DNA of 64,000 nt, taken from positions 6,287,001-6,351,000 of the forward strand of contig OX621246.1 of NCBI GenBank assembly GCA_951640165.1. The letters are read 5' to 3'. Numbering within the stretch: position 1 is the first letter of the stretch; each line of letters opens with the position of its first letter. This DNA comes from Pseudoips prasinana. Its lineage: Eukaryota > Arthropoda > Insecta > Lepidoptera > Nolidae. The notes under the pieces are model-generated. The model saw nothing but the letters and a program-made list of their open reading frames with translations. It was not told the origin of the DNA and made no database searches. Below, one piece after another: positions 1 to 9,188 of this stretch. Both the position numbers and the translations under genes were made by a program.

Positions 1-56
1 ATATCCAACCTCCATAACTCTTAGTTTGTATTCGTATTGGTAAAATCACCTTTTCA

Positions 57-235
57 ATCTTCAATCTGGCGAGAGGCTATCCGAAAAACAGTCAGCATCC
101 AAGACAAAAACCACGCAAAGTGTGGCCCACCTATATTTATAACATCATTGCATTCGGAAAAGCCGAGTATACGATCGCAGAAGCAACGACAACCAGCATC
201 CTCTATGACCCTTAGTTTTCATCCGTATCCATATA
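57..235 (+). repeat. Dispersed direct-repeat module (copy 1)
   Basis: A stretch that includes 'aaaagccgagta' and 'ttcaatctggcgagaggc' is repeated, diverged, at about 880-984. No protein similarity was seen. The small open frame here is not supported as a gene. Confidence 0.5.
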
Positions 236-466
236 TAATATAATATCTAGGGACAATGTCAGACAGATCATCCTAGCCCCAAACTAAGCAAAGCTTGTAC
301 TATGGGTACCAGGCGACGATATACATACTTATATACATAGGAAACATCCATGACTCAGAAACAAATATTCGTGCTCATCACACAAATATTTGCACTTACC
401 AGGATTCGAACCCAGGACCACTAGCTTCGTAGGCAGGAGCACTACCAACTAGGCTACGGTGACCAT
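236..466 (-). mobile_element. tRNA-derived SINE (SINE-B family)
   Basis: On the minus strand it has a pol III A box (TAGCCTAGTTGGTAG) and B box (GGTTCGAATCC), then the common 3' module 'tacaagctttgcttagtttgg', and it ends in an AT-rich tail. The tRNA-like head with an unrelated body is the standard SINE plan. It is not a functional tRNA gene, because the acceptor stem and CCA-side pairing are lacking. Confidence 0.75.
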
Positions 467-471
467 ATAAT

Positions 472-699
472 GGCGAGAGGCCTGCTTTTTCACGTACTAA
501 CGTAAAGCAACAGTTGCACAAAACGTCTCTAAAACCACCACCCTCATGCATCTCCACGTCAGTAACTACCCAGAGTCGAGGTTAAAACGTTAAATGGGGT
601 GTCCACCGGCGCAGGTTATTAAGTTGTTTTTAAATTGCTAGACGGCTGGAGCCCCCGCTTATTTCTATTGTCCGGTGGAGCAGTGAATAATGTAGTCTG
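472..699 (+). repeat. Interspersed repeat, copy 1 of a direct pair
   Basis: The segment beginning 'gcgagaggcctgc' and ending 'gtccggtggagcagtga' recurs at 985-1210 in the same orientation. Shared landmarks are 'gcaacagttgcacaaa', 'catctccacgtcagtaac' and 'gctagacggctggagccc'. A shorter relative is near 41400-41490. Confidence 0.65.
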
Positions 700-879
700 A
701 TAATCTGAGTCCACAGAAAAACTGTTTAAAACTGTTTGTGGGCCTATGTCTTAGCTTTAAGAACTATCTGTAGTTGTATAATAATAATTTAAAAAAAAAA
801 CGTAGAGCAACAGTTGCACAAAACGACCCCAAACCTTTACGTCAGTCACCGCCCAGAGTTTTGTTCACCTTGATGTACA

Positions 880-1210
880 TAAAACATCACGGCATTTCGA
901 AAAGCCGAGTACGACCGCCGATGCGTCGTGTCTACCAGCGTCCTCCATGACGATTAGTTTGCCTTCGTATCTTCATCTTCAATCTAGCGAGAGGCCTGCC
1001 TTTTCGTGTGCTAACGTAGAGCGCCAGTTGCACAAAGCGTCTCCATAACTACCGGCCCTTTGATGCATTTCCACGTCAGTAACGGCCCAGGGTATGGTTA
1101 TAACGTTAAATGGGGTGTCCTCCGACACGTGTACTTAAGTTTTAATTTTGAATTGCTAGACGGCTGGAGCCCACGCTTATTTCTGATGTCCGGTGAAGCA
1201 GTGAAAAATG
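880..1210 (+). repeat. Interspersed repeat, copy 2 (both modules)
   Basis: It contains the 57-235 module (880-984) followed by the 472-699 module (985-1210), so the first 1.2 kb is an imperfect direct duplication about 500-800 bp apart. No ORF. Sequence between the modules (700-880) has no recognisable feature. Confidence 0.6.
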
Positions 1211-1221
1211 TATAATGTAAT

Positions 1222-1630
1222 GTAATGTCCTCCTAGCCGAATATTAAATATAAAAAAAATGGCCAGGCCCAATGGAAACTAGCCATCTGCGCGGGACATA
1301 TTCTAATACACAAGTATATGCGCAAACACAGGGGCACTTTTTATCCATCACTTTCATGATGCGATGGGACGCCTAGCGACACGACCGGAATGCGGTCAGG
1401 TACAAAACTAACGGCTTTACGTGCTCTCCGAGTACGGAGTGTAATACCGCCAACTCCCATACTTCGGGCTGTTAGTAAGAAATTTATCTTTTTACAGAAA
1501 AATCCCTAAGTCGCTTGTGAACTGTAGAATACTACCACCTACTACTACCTATTAACTGTAGAATAGTACTGCAGAATATGAACCCAGGCCTTCTTTATCT
1601 GCTACCTCTAAACCAACGAGACAGTCAATA
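1222..1630 (-). mobile_element. tRNA-derived SINE (SINE-C family), long copy
   Basis: Read on the minus strand it runs from a degenerate tRNA-like head near 1600 ('gaacccaggcc' is the B-box side) to the family 3' end 'ctaggaggacatt'. The body includes the landmark for 'cggctttacgtgctctccgag', which is found in six or more places in this window. Confidence 0.65.
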
Positions 1631-1639
1631 CATATGTAC

Positions 1640-2450
1640 ATATAATAAAACTTGTTAGGTTAACTACTTGCAGTGTATACGTACGACTTTCAGTCATAAA
1701 ATCTGAAGTAGGTTAGTTAGACGTTCGTGTAAATGGGATGACTAGATTATTTTGATGCTGACGACCAACTGAATGATAGGCAATTATAGAAATAATAAGT
1801 ATGGCGGCCACCTGGTGTCCTGGTACATTGACACATGCTGGGGATACATGTGTGCTTCCGCCAATTGTCGCGGCCACGTTGTTTTAGACGATACGGTTTT
1901 AATTTTAACTTTGACGGATCAATAAGTTAATTCAGGCAAACAACTCCCCGGTCCAAAAGGTTCCATGATTTAGATGATTTACGTAGAAACTTGCGCCTGT
2001 GTTGCAGATTTAGGCAGTTACTGGTAACACGCGTCTATCTAAGAAACTTTTTCACTGACGGGTCGTGTTGGACCAGTTAAGGGCCTACCGTGAAAATGAA
2101 AAGGCAAGTCCGCGCGTGCGCTCTAAGCTTTATAACATTATAACTTTATGAATGCGTGTCGAACGGTTGTATTTAAAGCATTTAGTATTCAATTAAAATT
2201 AGGAAAAGAATATATACCAATACGTACAATATTTAATTAAGCACAAATAGCAAACAAGCGTATAGAAGCCGATTTGCCATGGGCATTATCTACCATTCAA
2301 TCTGTGGATGGTGCAGTGAAACTCTATAGGTGCCCCAAAATGGACCATTAAAATTAACGTACAGGTTATTTATATACAGTTAATTATTATCTATATTATA
2401 TCCTTATACCAGCGCTGCATTTAATATGCCGTGTGGTTTCCGGACCAGAA
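1640..2450. other. No recognisable gene
   Basis: AT-rich sequence with only short open frames. I see no tRNA box, repeat match within the window, or protein similarity. Confidence 0.5.
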
Positions 2451-2454
2451 AGAA

Positions 2455-2600
2455 TAACAGGACCACCCCATACCATCCCATGGGTGTCGTAAAAGGTGAC
2501 TAAGGGATACACCAGGTAGTCGGGCAGCAACGCCTCCTGTGTACTAGCTACCTCCTTACGGCGGTCGCCAACTGCTGCCAAACGCGGTGGATAAGGTAAA
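2455..2600 (+). repeat. Interspersed repeat with 'accccataccat' motif
   Basis: Matches the reverse complement of 26930-27062 over most of its length (shared 'gtcgtaaaagg', 'gactaagg', 'aggtagtcgggcagca'). The type resembles the UTR of a lepidopteran LINE. The 61-codon frame on the other strand is judged non-coding. Confidence 0.6.
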
Positions 2601-4240
2601 CGCCTCCAAAAGGCAACGTTTTAGAAATCTTTGAGCGAGTCTAGTGCTAAGATGAGACCAATTCAGGCTCGCACATATAATTGTTGCACCCCATATTCTG
2701 TATCTATCAAGCAATTTTGTATATATATGTTTCAATATTATTATTTTCTTTTTAAAACAAAATCTGTGCTAGTTCACGGAATAAACGTATATTCTTTTAA
2801 TAGTAAAATCTAAAAGAGGCCTGTGTTTAATGGCCAATACGGTTAAGTTACATAATTACGCCAAGATTCTATTTCTCGGATGTGAGTGGACTGTGGAAAC
2901 TCACCACAGTTCTTCGACAAATCTTTTAATACATTACAAGATGCCACACGGGCAGCACTAATGTCAATTAACACACATTAATTACATACAATATACATGT
3001 AATACTCTGAATTCATATGGCGGGTATTACTATTTATTGCTATCATACTCACACAAGCGAGTAATTATGAATTAGGCAGTTATTAATAAGATACCACTTC
3101 TTAGACAACTGATTAATTTTGGACTTCTAAGTAATTTTATGAAGTTGTGATTCATCATTATCAGTAAATGAATAACGATATGATACTTATAATTAATTCA
3201 TATTATGTGGACTTAAGCCGTACAATCCTATTTATTCTGTAATATTTCTTGTTCCATGAAACGATGACTAATTAGGTATTTTTATTGGTGTGAATTGTCT
3301 GTTACTGTGTAATATATAAATTTGGCAGTCATCCATCTCATCAATAATAATATTAGTTCATTTCGAGTAATGGTATGGGTATTACCAGTGTCATACTCTT
3401 CTGTAACCGCTTACCATCCGGGGAGGCTGTATGCTCTTTGCTCCACCTACTATATTATAAAAAGCCTTCCAGTAACCATTGACGTCTGGGTAGTCGTAGC
3501 ACTATGTGCCCTACGAAGTACCGAGGACTCAGAAATGCATTCACTAGTGGCTACCCATCCATCTGTATACAGACCATTAGCCTAGTTGTTAGTCGCCGAT
3601 CGATTACGAACCAGTTTACTACGAACTAAGAACGCCTCAAACGAAAGTCAAACGTACGCAAAACGACGTAAAAAATAGTTAGACTTGAACATATACTTAG
3701 AAAATATTAATAGGAATGGCATCATGATATGACAGTAAAAAACCACAGACTAACAGTACTTGTTTCAACCTATCATCAAAATCATTTTAACAAATCCACT
3801 GTTACGTTTCAATACTTTTTTTTACTATCATAAGCCATACAAACTTCCTGTTATAAATTCTTTGTGGAGTATTTTTTACTGAACAATTTTTACGTGTCAT
3901 TATCAATTAAAAAGTCGTTCGTTTAGCCTATGTCTAAACATTTGATCAATAGCCATTTATATTATATGCACGGCGAATGTTCTAGATTGATGTTCTGATA
4001 AAAGTCTAGAAAAAATAGGTGTATGGCCGAGAGGCTAGGCATTTTAAGTGACCACTAGAACTAGGTAGCTTATAGACACCCTATTGATTTTCTAGTCAAG
4101 TTCAGTACACGCATAATCCATTTGGCTATGCCTTTGACCGTGAGGAGTATTACGGCCCCATCTCATCCCTTGGGCCTTGGGGGATGTAGAAGTTGTTTCT
4201 TAATAGATTTCTCTAGAGAACGTGTAGCAGCGTCTAAGTA
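2601..4240. other. No recognisable gene
   Basis: AT-rich. Open frames at 2631-2813 and 3322-3585 have no recognisable similarity. Part of 3395-3480 faintly resembles a LINE 3' end ('ccggggaggctgtatgctc'), but too weakly to call. Confidence 0.45.
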
Positions 4241-4244
4241 ACTC

Positions 4245-4350
4245 ATCAAGTTAGCCAAAAGACGCGCACAGCTGGACAAAGCCCTCCCTCAAATATTACT
4301 CAATTATTTGGGAGAGTAAGCCATAATAGACACGCTTTGCAGACGGATTC
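4245..4350 (-). repeat. Degenerate RTE-type LINE 3' tail
   Basis: Read on the minus strand it has 'ccgtctgcaaagcgtg' and later 'ggctttgtccagctg', matching the better copies near 6625-6750, 29340 and 40125-40250. Strongly diverged and non-coding. Confidence 0.4.
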
Positions 4351-5235
4351 GTGATCGCAGTACGGTGGTCATAGTCCTCAGAGAGACACTGCTACCCGAT
4401 CTCTGGTAGACTGCCTCGTGACGACTTCTGCGAGCCACCCGTATGAGATGGGATGTTGATATTCACCACGTACTGCTTAGTGACTGCGTTTTTGCGTTTT
4501 TTCGTAGCAAAGCTCGTATCAAAATATAAGTTTGAAGTTCCAGCGTCTGAATCCAAAAACTGCACGTTTCGAATTTTTTTTTTTTTTTGAAATAGTCTGC
4601 ATTACAGATATTTGAACTATAATATGTATGTATAAGTTATGGCCAATTACAAGTGTTGATAATTCATAATATAATGGCGATAGTAATCATTGATGACATA
4701 TATGCATATATAAATTGAGGTACCTAACATATTATTACACAGGATATTTTTCACTTGTGAAAATCTCATGTAAAAATTACCAGTATCAACTCTCTGGCGC
4801 AGTATTGAACGAACAAGAAGAATGAATTTAAAAATGTCAAAAGAAATATTAATAATCTTTAAACAAATAAAAATAGCTTTTTTCTCTTTACGGCGCGATG
4901 TCTAAGTGATATAGTCTGTGGCGAGTACATACCTATTGGTAGATGCAGATTATATGAACATACGTATTTGAATTCTAATTATTTGTGGTTTGATTCGTAC
5001 GTGGTCTGATCATAATCTCTTTAATAGTTTTTACAAGCCAAGCTACCCGAATAGTAATACAGTGAATTATGAATACACGAATTTTCAGAATTAACTGTTA
5101 AAGAATAACTTTACACCATGAGTTTCTAGTCATATTAAGACGTTATTACCATGGGGGTCTTATTATTGCTAGTAGCCAATGTTGTCAAAGTTTTTCAAAC
5201 TCTGGTAACTAATGTCTCTCTACAGGTTTCTACCA
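4351..5235. other. No recognisable gene
   Basis: AT-rich, with one poly(T) run near 4575-4589. No feature is supported. Confidence 0.45.
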
Positions 5236-5495
5236 TAACCTCATCTGTTCGAATCCAATTGCTGGCACCGGGCCTTATGTGTTAGGTGATATAAAGCACC
5301 TAGGCTCGCGGTCATTCTATAGATGGATGACCGTCAAAGTGGTTTTATTTGATGCAGTCGCGTGCTTCTATGAGCAGGTTAAGCTAACGGTCGCGGTGGT
5401 GGTCGTTATACTTAAATTTCTTTTTTTCGTTTCCCTGGTGACATTGCTTAACTACTATTTTCTTTATACAACAGTCGTTAAGAGCACGACTGACC
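5236..5495 (+). repeat. TAAG-tailed interspersed repeat S, degenerate copy
   Basis: Landmarks 'aggctcgcggtca', 'tagatggatgaccgtcaaagtggtttt' and 'cgttaagagc' align with the better copies at 8990-9188 and 28140-28450. The open frame over it is incidental. Confidence 0.55.
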
Positions 5496-5604
5496 GCTTA
5501 ATGTGACTTCTGAAGCAAAGAGGCGCTCAATAATTAAACCACTTTAATGTCACCCATATCATAACAATATCCATCTGATCCCAAACTAAGCAGAGCTTGT
5601 GTAA

Positions 5605-5814
5605 CTGGGACTGTCAAATAGCCCGATCTGCAGGACCTGTGGGGAAGAAAATGAAACAGTGCTGCATATAATATGCAAATGCGATGCATTGGCGAGACAC
5701 AGAATGGCAATCCTGGGGCTGGTATATCCAGAGCCAGGTGACTACAAGGATCTACCCCTAAGAAGCGTACTGGATTATGTGCAGACTTCATTCAGGGCTC
5801 TAGAGATAGAATAA
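5605..5814 (+). pseudogene. LINE ORF2 C-terminal fragment (zinc-knuckle region)
   Basis: The frame reads 70 codons to a TAA. It contains C-R-T-C-x-E-E-N-E-T-x-L-H-x-x-C, the CCHC motif that follows the reverse transcriptase and RNase H parts of jockey- or R1-like non-LTR retrotransposons, then 'LARHRM'. The in-frame stop just upstream marks the 5' truncation. It lies in a 290-bp insert (5601-5890) flanked by 13-bp direct repeats AAGCAGAGCTTGT (5588-5600 and 5891-5903), as expected for target-primed reverse transcription into a SINE. The clade cannot be fixed from so short a piece. Confidence 0.75.
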
Positions 5815-5904
5815 AACCAGTGGGGGATAATACAAAAGATCTTGAATGGTCGAAGTGCTGTACACAAGTACACCCCAAACAAGATAAGATAAGCAGAGCT
5901 TGTA

Positions 5905-6027
5905 CAGACGCCAGCACATCAAGCTACCCAAATCTCTCAAATTTCCCCAATTGATGCTTTTGTGATAAAGTTGAAAATCTATGAAAGAAATTTGACAGAT
6001 TGGGGTAGCTGGATGTGCTGGCGTCTG
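5905..6027. mobile_element. TA-flanked MITE, copy 1 (123 bp)
   Basis: Terminal inverted repeats of about 45 bp begin CAGACGCCAGCACATC. The element is flanked by TA (5903-5904 and 6028-6029), and the uninterrupted host SINE reads 'gcttgtactatgg', so TA is the duplicated target. This fits a Tc1/mariner-mobilised MITE. It matches 21499-21633 except for a 12-bp internal deletion. Confidence 0.85.
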
Positions 6028-6299
6028 TACTATGGAAACTAGATAACTGACATAATACACATACTTCCTTTCTTTTGTAAATACCCACTTATATAGATAA
6101 TTACTCTCAGACTCAGGACAAACAGACATGTTCATGCACGCAAATATCTGTCCTGGGTGGAAATCGAACCCACAACCTGCGGGTGAAAAGCAAGCATCTA
6201 CCAACCATGGCAATAGATTGATCGTTGCCCGCGTGCTTTACCGCGCCGAACACACATATAGTACATACATTACATACTGAACGGTAAGTGGAACTGCCT

Positions 6300-6400
6300 C
6301 TGAGTGCCTTCTATGCTACAGTTTTTAAGCCATATCAGAGGCCTACTACTCAATCAACTCTGATTTCAGGGTAACCACTGACCACACGTTAAAGAAATAG
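6300..6400 (+). repeat. Fragment of repeat S (3' part)
   Basis: 'taagccatatcagaggcct' followed by 'caactctgatttcagggtaacc' matches the 3' end of repeat S. The TAAG tail is lost. Confidence 0.5.
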
Positions 6401-6624
6401 AATTGATTGGACGCTGTAGAGAGCAATAAGTATTTGTTGCATTGTTAGCTATACTGTCATAAATGACACAAAGATAAATCATACCAGCGCCCGCTAATTA
6501 GCGGGAAACAAGGTACGAAACATTAATAATTGAACACATCCCATTCAAGTATCTGGTATCTCACACATGAGGTGGGTCGTCCATTTATAATATTTATATG
6601 AGAGGCCTATAAGTCGTCCCGACG

Positions 6625-6750
6625 GAATACCTAACAGGGAACGTGCAGCAGAGTCTCTTTGGGATGACCTTACGGCGATCGCCAATCCGTCTGCCAAGCA
6701 TGGAATATCCCCCTTTATTGGGGGAGGTCTTTGTCCAGTTGTAGACGTCA
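6625..6750 (+). repeat. RTE-type LINE 3' tail fragment
   Basis: It contains 'ccgtctgccaagcatgg', then 'gggggaggtctttgtccag' and 'gacgtcatttggct'. This is the same order as at 40125-40250. Non-coding. Confidence 0.55.
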
Positions 6751-6954
6751 TTTGGCTAAGAACTGTTAACAAAATTTATTCCTATATTTGGTATAAAAAA
6801 ACACATCATTTCATACTCAACAGTATGGCGGTACAAGTCACAATTTAGATTAAACATAAAAAAATGAAGATAACATATTACGTGTTTCAATTGTCAACGT
6901 GGTCATTTACAGGGATATACGTAGGTAATTAGTATTTACTCTCCAAATTAGTTT

Positions 6955-7020
6955 TACAACGTCATTATCAACATGTCAGCCGAAAGACGCTGCTGAGACT
7001 GCTGAACGAAGGCCTCTCCA
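6955..7020 (-). repeat. RTE-type LINE 3' end fragment
   Basis: 'catgtcagccgaaagacg' followed by 'gaacgaaggcctc' is the reverse of the 'ggcctttgtccagcagtgg' end seen at 18898, 42588, 48847 and 54480. Confidence 0.5.
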
Positions 7021-7209
7021 ATGATCCAATTAGTTGTTCAGAATTGGTTATATAAGTTACCATTATGACTTTAAAGAATTCGCGATAAAAAATTGTATAC
7101 ATACTATGAACTTGTCTTATTTAAAATGATAAACTATTATTATTAATTAACTTTCACAATGTCTTGTTATAAAATTCGTTTTTGAATAATACTTTTAGGT
7201 AATCCGTCT

Positions 7210-7350
7210 TCAAGGCAACTGGTTCTCCTCGGTGTTTTGCTCCTCAGATGCATAAACCGTATGCTGCTAAGCCAGAGGTCGTGGTTTCGATACCCATCCA
7301 GGCCAAATGTTTGTGTGATGAGCATGAATATTTGTTCAGTATCTGAGTGT
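7210..7350 (+). mobile_element. SINE-B head fragment
   Basis: 'gctgctaagccagaggtcgtggtttcgatacccatcc' (given here as landmarks only) carries the B-box-like 'ggtttcgatacc'. The SINE body stops where a Helitron begins at 7353. Confidence 0.5.
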
Positions 7351-7352
7351 TA

Positions 7353-7525
7353 TCACACTAATATTATAAAGGTGCTAGTTTGTGAGTGTGTATGTTTGTT
7401 ACTTCTTCACGGAAAACTACCGAACGGATTGTCATGAAACTTTGCAGTAATATAGCTTATATATCCGAATAACATATAGGCTTTAATTTAAAAAAATTGA
7501 CGCGGGTAAAACGGTGGGACACAGC
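7353..7525 (+). mobile_element. Non-autonomous Helitron (Lep1-like)
   Basis: Starts A|TCACACTAATATTATAAAG and runs to 'gacacagc' near 7525. This is the start and end plan of lepidopteran Lep1 Helitrons, although the terminal CTAG is lost here. No coding capacity. The mariner relic starts directly downstream. Confidence 0.7.
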
Positions 7526-7529
7526 GGAG

Positions 7530-8696
7530 TTTGAGTTGCATCTGTTATTTATATTAAATACAGTGCTGGTTTTAGTAATATCATATAGTGTGTATTGCGA
7601 ATTTCATAATGGACAAAAATATCGAACAAAGAGTTTGTCTTAAATTTTGCATCGCTAATGGAATTTCGTGTTCGGAGTCACTGAAAATATTACAGAAGGC
7701 TTACGGTGAATCGACTTTATCAAAAACTCGTGCTTATGAGTGGTTCAAAGCGTTCAAAAGCGGTCGAGATGTGATGAAACATTTGCCTCGCTCTGGTAGG
7801 CCATCAACGTCTGCAACTGAAGTTAACATCGCAAAAGTGAAGGAAATAGTGACTGAAAATCCTCATTCAACTCTGAGAGAGATAGCCGTCGAACTTTCTG
7901 TATCTCACGAGTCGATTCGTACCATTTTAACTAATCATTTGGGTATGAAACATGTTGCCGCTCGGCTAGCCCCAAAAGATCTGAATTTTCTCCAAAAACT
8001 CAATCGCATGAAAGTAGATGAGGACATGGTAGAACGAGTCAATTCCGACCCAGCATTCATGAAACGCATTGTTACTGGTGACGAGACGTGGGTTTACGAG
8101 TTTGACATGCAAACTAGTCAACAAGCTTCGGAGTGGCGCCTTCCAACTGAACCGAAACCGAAAAAACCACGCCAAAGTCGATCAAAAGGCAAAGTCATGT
8201 TGACAGTTTTCTTTGACTATCGCGGTGTTGTGCACTCTGAATTCTTACCGGAAGGTCGAACGGTAAATAAAGAATATTATTTGAGCGTTATGCGGCGTTT
8301 AAGTGAGCAAATTCGACGAAAAAGGCCAGATTTGTGGAAAGAAAATTCTTGGATTTTGCACCACGATAACGCGCCTTCGCACAAGGCCATCATTGTGAAC
8401 GAATTTTTGACCAAACACTCAACAAATACCATCCAGCAACCACCATATTCACCAGATATGGCTCCAGCTGACTTCTTTCTTTTTTCTAAACTCAAATGAC
8501 CACTTCGTGGTACCCGTTTTCAATCGGTAGAAGATATAAAGGAGAATTTGCGGCGAGAACTGAACTCAATTCCGTATTCGTTGGCGTAAGTGTATCGTTT
8601 CTGAAGGAGCATACTTTGAATGTGATGAAATAAATTTGGATGAATAACAAACATTTTATATTATTGCTCTTTTCCCGGTACTTTCTTGACAGAGTA
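7530..8696 (+). mobile_element. Mariner element, 5' end not recognisable
   Basis: It surrounds the transposase frame. The right terminus is probably the 'gctcttttcccggtactttcttgac' region ending at a TA (8695-8696), which resembles mariner terminal repeats. A matching inverted copy is not visible upstream of the ATG, so the 5' end seems lost or overwritten next to the Helitron. A non-autonomous relic. Confidence 0.7.
7609..8499 (+). pseudogene. Mariner transposase with premature stop
   Basis: The start is the ATG at 7609 (MDKNIEQRV...). An N-terminal paired-like helix-turn-helix DNA-binding region (about residues 1-110) is followed by the catalytic domain. The D,D34D triad is complete: 'TGDETWVYEFD', 'HHDNAPSH' and 'YSPDMAPADFF', with 34 residues between the second and third Asp. 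The frame ends at TGA 8497-8499 inside 'KLK-stop-PLRGTRF'. In-frame sequence continues after it ('FQSVEDIKENLRRELNSIP'). A deletion with frameshift then removes about 15-20 residues, and 'RWRKCIV...INLDE' follows to a natural stop near 8647. So the C-terminus is broken twice although the catalytic core is intact. In this family the protein cuts and pastes DNA at TA sites. Confidence 0.92.
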
Positions 8697-8699
8697 GTT

Positions 8700-8989
8700 T
8701 TCCATTATCAGATGGACCTCTGAGGTATGAAATTATAGTTCTCATTTGCAAACAGACGTTTTTGAGTGGTAACACTTTATAATGAGATCTGGCATTCGAT
8801 TTCCAAGTCATGGCTAAAACTTATTAGTTATCGGGATTTTACAAATATTTGAAACTCTCATCAGCAGCTCAGGGCTTTGCCCGTACCCCGTAGAGTATGT
8901 AAATCTAATGAAAGACCATCAGCTGGACGTGCACTCCTAATTTCGCTCTTATCGTTTGGAATTGCTGTACCATAGCATCAAAGCAGTGA
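8700..8989. other. No recognisable gene
   Basis: Short unique stretch between the mariner relic and repeat S. Nothing is supported. Confidence 0.4.
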
Positions 8990-9188
8990 GAGAGGCGCTC
9001 ATACCCAGATGCTCTCATCGGTCCGTAAGTGATTGGCGAAGTCAAGCAACTAGGTTCACGGTCAGCCCATAGATGGGTTGACCGCCAAAGTGGTTTATTT
9101 TCTGTTAAGCGTTATTTCACGTTAAGCTGTCGGTCCTGGTTGTAGACAACAGGCAACAGTCGTTAGGGCATATGAGAGGCCTAATAGG
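8990..9188 (+). repeat. TAAG-tailed interspersed repeat S, cut by a LINE
   Basis: A good copy: 'cccagatgctctcatcggtccgtaagtg', '...gggttgaccgccaaagtgg', 'gcaacagtcgttag', 'gagaggcctaatagg'. It stops at the poly(T) of the LINE at 9189, so the LINE landed inside an older S copy. Confidence 0.7.

Larger units (their letters stand above)
5545..6235 (-). mobile_element. SINE-A copy interrupted by two later insertions
   Basis: The SINE is present as three blocks: 5545-5600 (3' module), 5891-5904, and 6028-6235. The last block holds the body and the tRNA-like head, with 'gaaatcgaacccacaacc' as the B-box side. Removing 5601-5890 (a LINE fragment) and 5905-6027 (a MITE), together with one copy of each target duplication, restores the continuous SINE sequence seen at 43840-44055. 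Confidence 0.8.

Noticed and set aside
3322..3585. 87-codon frame as a small membrane protein gene
   Set aside because: No start context, splice sites or recognisable similarity. Part of it overlaps weak repeat sequence.
5800..6213. 137-codon minus frame
   Set aside because: It runs across a LINE tail, a MITE and a SINE, so it is a chance frame over nested repeats.
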